Origin: JAMCXS01 sp046705545
Lineage (GTDB): Bacteria > Acidobacteriota > Terriglobia > UBA7540
Assembly: GCA_046705545.1 (NCBI GenBank)
Contig: JBJKQF010000167.1
Coordinates: forward strand, 1-7,867
DNA: 7,867 nt
Reading direction: 5' to 3'
Positions 6,598 to 7,867 of the stretch are shown here, piece after piece; the stretch's first letter is position 1; the number at the start of each line of letters is the position of its first letter. Position numbers and translations under genes: made by a program. Under the pieces are notes generated by a model, which saw nothing but the letters and a program-made list of their open reading frames with translations, made no database searches and was not told the origin of the DNA.

Positions 6598-7110
6598 GTG
6601 CTGATTACCCTCCGAGAACTCGAGCTTCATCGAATCTCGGTATCGAAGACCTATCCACCGGACGCCCTCGACTTTCACGGGACTGGCTTCCGCCAAGTGG
6701 GGCTGCTAAAGGTCGAGGCAGAGGCGGAATCAGCTGGGACCGAGATACGGATCCGCGGACATTTGTCAGCGCGATTCGAGGCTTCCTGTGACCGATGTTT
6801 GGTGCAGGTGGAGTACCCGCTGGAATCGGATTTCGACTTGGCCTACAGGCCGATGGACGAAATTGCCCAGGAAGAAGAGATTGAGGTTGCGGCCGATGAG
6901 TTGAGGGTCGGCTTCTATTCTGGGGAAGGTTTGCAATTGCGTGACGTGGTGACCGAGCAAGTGATCTTGTCGGTTCCCATGAAAGTGATTTGCCGGCCCG
7001 AATGTGCGGGCATCTGCCCAACGTGCGGGGTTAATCGCAATATTGAACGCTGTAGCTGTGCCACTGAGCGTGAGGATTCGCCTTTTACTTTCTTGAAGAA
7101 AACAGAGTAA
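6598..7110 (+). CDS. yceD: YceD family protein (DUF177), upstream partner of L32
   Basis: A 170-residue soluble protein of the DUF177/YceD family. The family is linked to 23S rRNA accumulation and is very often encoded directly before rpmF; its exact reaction is not settled. It has a beta-rich N-terminal part, then a cysteine pair in CDRC (64-67). The C-terminal cluster holds Cys132, Cys136, Cys140, Cys143, Cys152 and Cys154 and includes the characteristic GICPTCG (138-144). The cluster looks able to bind a metal. An acidic stretch (QEEEIE, 91-96) lies between. The start is GTG at 6598-6600, supported by GAGG at 6589-6592 with a 5-base spacer and by a consensus promoter just upstream. Gene order before L32 and PlsX strengthens the call. 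Confidence 0.9.
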   Translation: MLITLRELELHRISVSKTYPPDALDFHGTGFRQVGLLKVEAEAESAGTEIRIRGHLSARFEASCDRCLVQVEYPLESDFDLAYRPMDEIAQEEEIEVAADELRVGFYSGEGLQLRDVVTEQVILSVPMKVICRPECAGICPTCGVNRNIERCSCATEREDSPFTFLKKTE

Positions 7111-7128
7111 ACCAGGGCTGAACCCAAA

Positions 7129-7153
7129 CGGGCTTCCTTACAAAGGATGCCCG
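7129..7153 (+). other. Stem-loop in the yceD-rpmF spacer
   Basis: CGGGC (7129-7133) pairs with GCCCG (7149-7153). After one T-T mismatch the inner arms TCCTT (7135-7139) and AAGGA (7143-7147) pair, leaving a 3-base loop: ten base pairs in 25 bases. No T tract follows, so simple intrinsic termination is unlikely. It overlaps a second possible hairpin at 7151-7169 by three bases, so the two exclude each other at full length. Confidence 0.5.
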
Positions 7154-7169
7154 AGCCGTCCGGCCTCGG
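7151..7169 (+). other. Alternative stem-loop in the yceD-rpmF spacer
   Basis: CCGAG (7151-7155) pairs with CTCGG (7165-7169), with two further inner C-G pairs possible if one base is bulged. It competes with the stem ending at 7153. The remainder of the spacer up to the rpmF ribosome site shows no promoter with acceptable spacing. Confidence 0.35.
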
Positions 7170-7238
7170 AGGTTGGAAACGGCGCCACGGGAAATTCTTG
7201 ACCTTGCCATAATCTAAGCCGGCAGGGGATCTTGCTTT

Positions 7239-7244
7239 AAAGGA
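7239..7244 (+). promoter_or_regulatory. Ribosome binding site of rpmF
   Basis: AAAGGA ends 8 bases before the ATG at 7253. It is the strongest Shine-Dalgarno match in the window, as expected for a ribosomal protein gene. Confidence 0.75.
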
Positions 7245-7252
7245 AACTTGAA

Positions 7253-7438
7253 ATGCCGAACCCAAAACGACGACATTCCAGAGCGCGGCGCAATCGGCGA
7301 CGCGCCCATGACCACCTCATGAAGCAGGGCCTTTCCGAGTGCCCGAACTGTCATGAAGCGAAGATGCCGCACCAAGCTTGTCCGCGCTGCGGTCATTATC
7401 GCGAGCGGGAAGTGATCTTGGTAGAAGAAGCGGTCTAA
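7253..7438 (+). CDS. rpmF: 50S ribosomal protein L32
   Basis: A 61-residue, very basic protein of the large ribosomal subunit. The N-terminus MPNPKRRHSRARRNRRRAHD is the L32 hallmark that contacts 23S rRNA. CPNC (30-33) and CPRC (43-46) give the four zinc-ligating cysteines of the C+ form of L32; zinc-free forms of L32 lack them. Length is normal for the family. It lies 142 bp after yceD and 71 bp before plsX on the same strand, the common yceD-rpmF-plsX order. Confidence is high from both sequence and context. Confidence 0.97.
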   Translation: MPNPKRRHSRARRNRRRAHDHLMKQGLSECPNCHEAKMPHQACPRCGHYREREVILVEEAV

Positions 7439-7446
7439 CGCAGTTG

Positions 7447-7463
7447 AAGCCCCCGCTGGGCTT
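7447..7463 (+). other. Short hairpin after rpmF
   Basis: AAGCCC (7447-7452) pairs with GGGCTT (7458-7463) around a 5-base loop, 8 bases after the rpmF stop. The following bases (TGGTCAAGC) are not a T tract, so this is at best a weak terminator or a processing or stability element that lets some transcription continue into plsX. Confidence 0.4.
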
Positions 7464-7509
7464 TGGTCAAGCTTAGAGGGGGACGAGATTATCCGGTACC
7501 CTTTTTGCC

Positions 7510-7867
7510 ATGCACCGAATCGCCGTTGATGCCATGGGATCCGATTTGGCCCCTTTGCCTGAAATCGAAGGAGCGATTCAGGCAACTCGGGCCGGCCACG
7601 CCGAAGTCATTCTGGTGGGTCCCCAGGATCTCCTGCAACGCGAATTGGGGATGCGTGGCGCTAATGACCTAAAGATTGAAATTGTTCATGCCTCAGAAGT
7701 TATCACCATGGAGGACAAGGCGGCCAAGGCGTTTCGGCGCAAGCGCGATTCCTCGATTCGAGTTGCCGCGCGGCTTGTCCGTGATGGAAAAGCTGCGGGT
7801 TTGATCAGTGCCGGGAATACAGGCGGTGTAATGACCACGGCAAAAATCGTTCTGGGCTCCCTTGAGG
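7510..7867 (+). CDS. plsX: Phosphate acyltransferase PlsX, partial (N-terminal 119 codons)
   Basis: PlsX converts acyl-ACP and inorganic phosphate to acyl-phosphate, the acyl donor for PlsY in the first step of phosphatidic acid synthesis, and acts peripherally at the inner membrane. The N-terminus HRIAVDAMGSDLAP is the family signature (usual form DAMGGD; here Ser11 replaces the second Gly). ILVGP at 34-38, HASEVITMEDKAAKAFRRKR at 60-79 and ISAGNTGGVM at 99-108 are the following conserved blocks. NTGG replaces the commoner NTGA. About 119 of roughly 330-350 residues are present, and the right edge of the window cuts the gene. The ATG at 7510-7512 puts the signature at the usual distance; no good Shine-Dalgarno precedes it, so translation may depend on upstream rpmF. 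It shares the promoter at 6544-6571 unless one inside the spacer was missed. Confidence 0.95.
   Translation, partial: MHRIAVDAMGSDLAPLPEIEGAIQATRAGHAEVILVGPQDLLQRELGMRGANDLKIEIVHASEVITMEDKAAKAFRRKRDSSIRVAARLVRDGKAAGLISAGNTGGVMTTAKIVLGSLE

Noticed and set aside
7198..7213. TTGACC followed by CATAAT as an rpmF promoter
   Set aside because: The hexamers are only 4 bases apart, far from the 16-18 needed, and no other -35 match is found at the correct distance from CATAAT.
7447..7463. Rho-independent terminator ending the rpmF transcript
   Set aside because: The stem is only six base pairs and is not followed by a T tract; kept only as a short hairpin.

Overview
The window looks like chromosomal DNA of a Gram-negative-type bacterium, most likely an Acidobacteriota member. 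That placement is an inference from the look of the L32 and PlsX proteins and the yceD-rpmF-plsX order, not from a search. Coding density is high. There is no CRISPR array, tRNA, rRNA or insertion sequence that I can see.

Left block (about 1-6168, all minus strand): five tightly packed genes of a surface or exopolysaccharide cluster. In transcription order they are an O-antigen ligase/Wzy-type polymerase (6168-4912), a divergent MurJ/MviN-type lipid flippase (4898-3345), a family-4 type glycosyltransferase (3252-2221), a SAM-dependent methyltransferase (2208-1537) and a glutamine-hydrolysing asparagine-synthase-like amidotransferase (from 1530, running off the left edge). Gaps are 13, 97, 12 and 6 bp, so this is very probably one operon. 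Together the genes could add a sugar to a lipid-linked glycan, methylate and amidate sugars (or supply an amide), flip the glycan across the inner membrane, and polymerise or ligate it.

Middle (6169-6597): a 429-bp divergent intergenic region. It carries a near-consensus sigma-70 promoter firing rightward, and some small dyads and repeats of unproven meaning.

Right block (6598-7867, plus strand): the housekeeping set yceD (DUF177), rpmF (ribosomal protein L32, four-cysteine form) and plsX (phosphate acyltransferase, cut by the right edge). It links translation with the start of phospholipid synthesis. The 142-bp yceD-rpmF spacer contains two overlapping hairpins that cannot both form.

The clearest anomaly is at the left edge. 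Bases 5-148 are an inverted, 142/144-identical copy of bases 897-1040, which lie inside asnB. The asnB frame runs normally to residue 461 and then crosses into antisense of its own N-terminal region. The two mismatches are synonymous in the asnB frame, so the left copy comes from another allele or paralogue. The best explanations are a chimeric assembly or amplification join, or a real inverted partial duplication. I did not find a convincing undescribed biological system.
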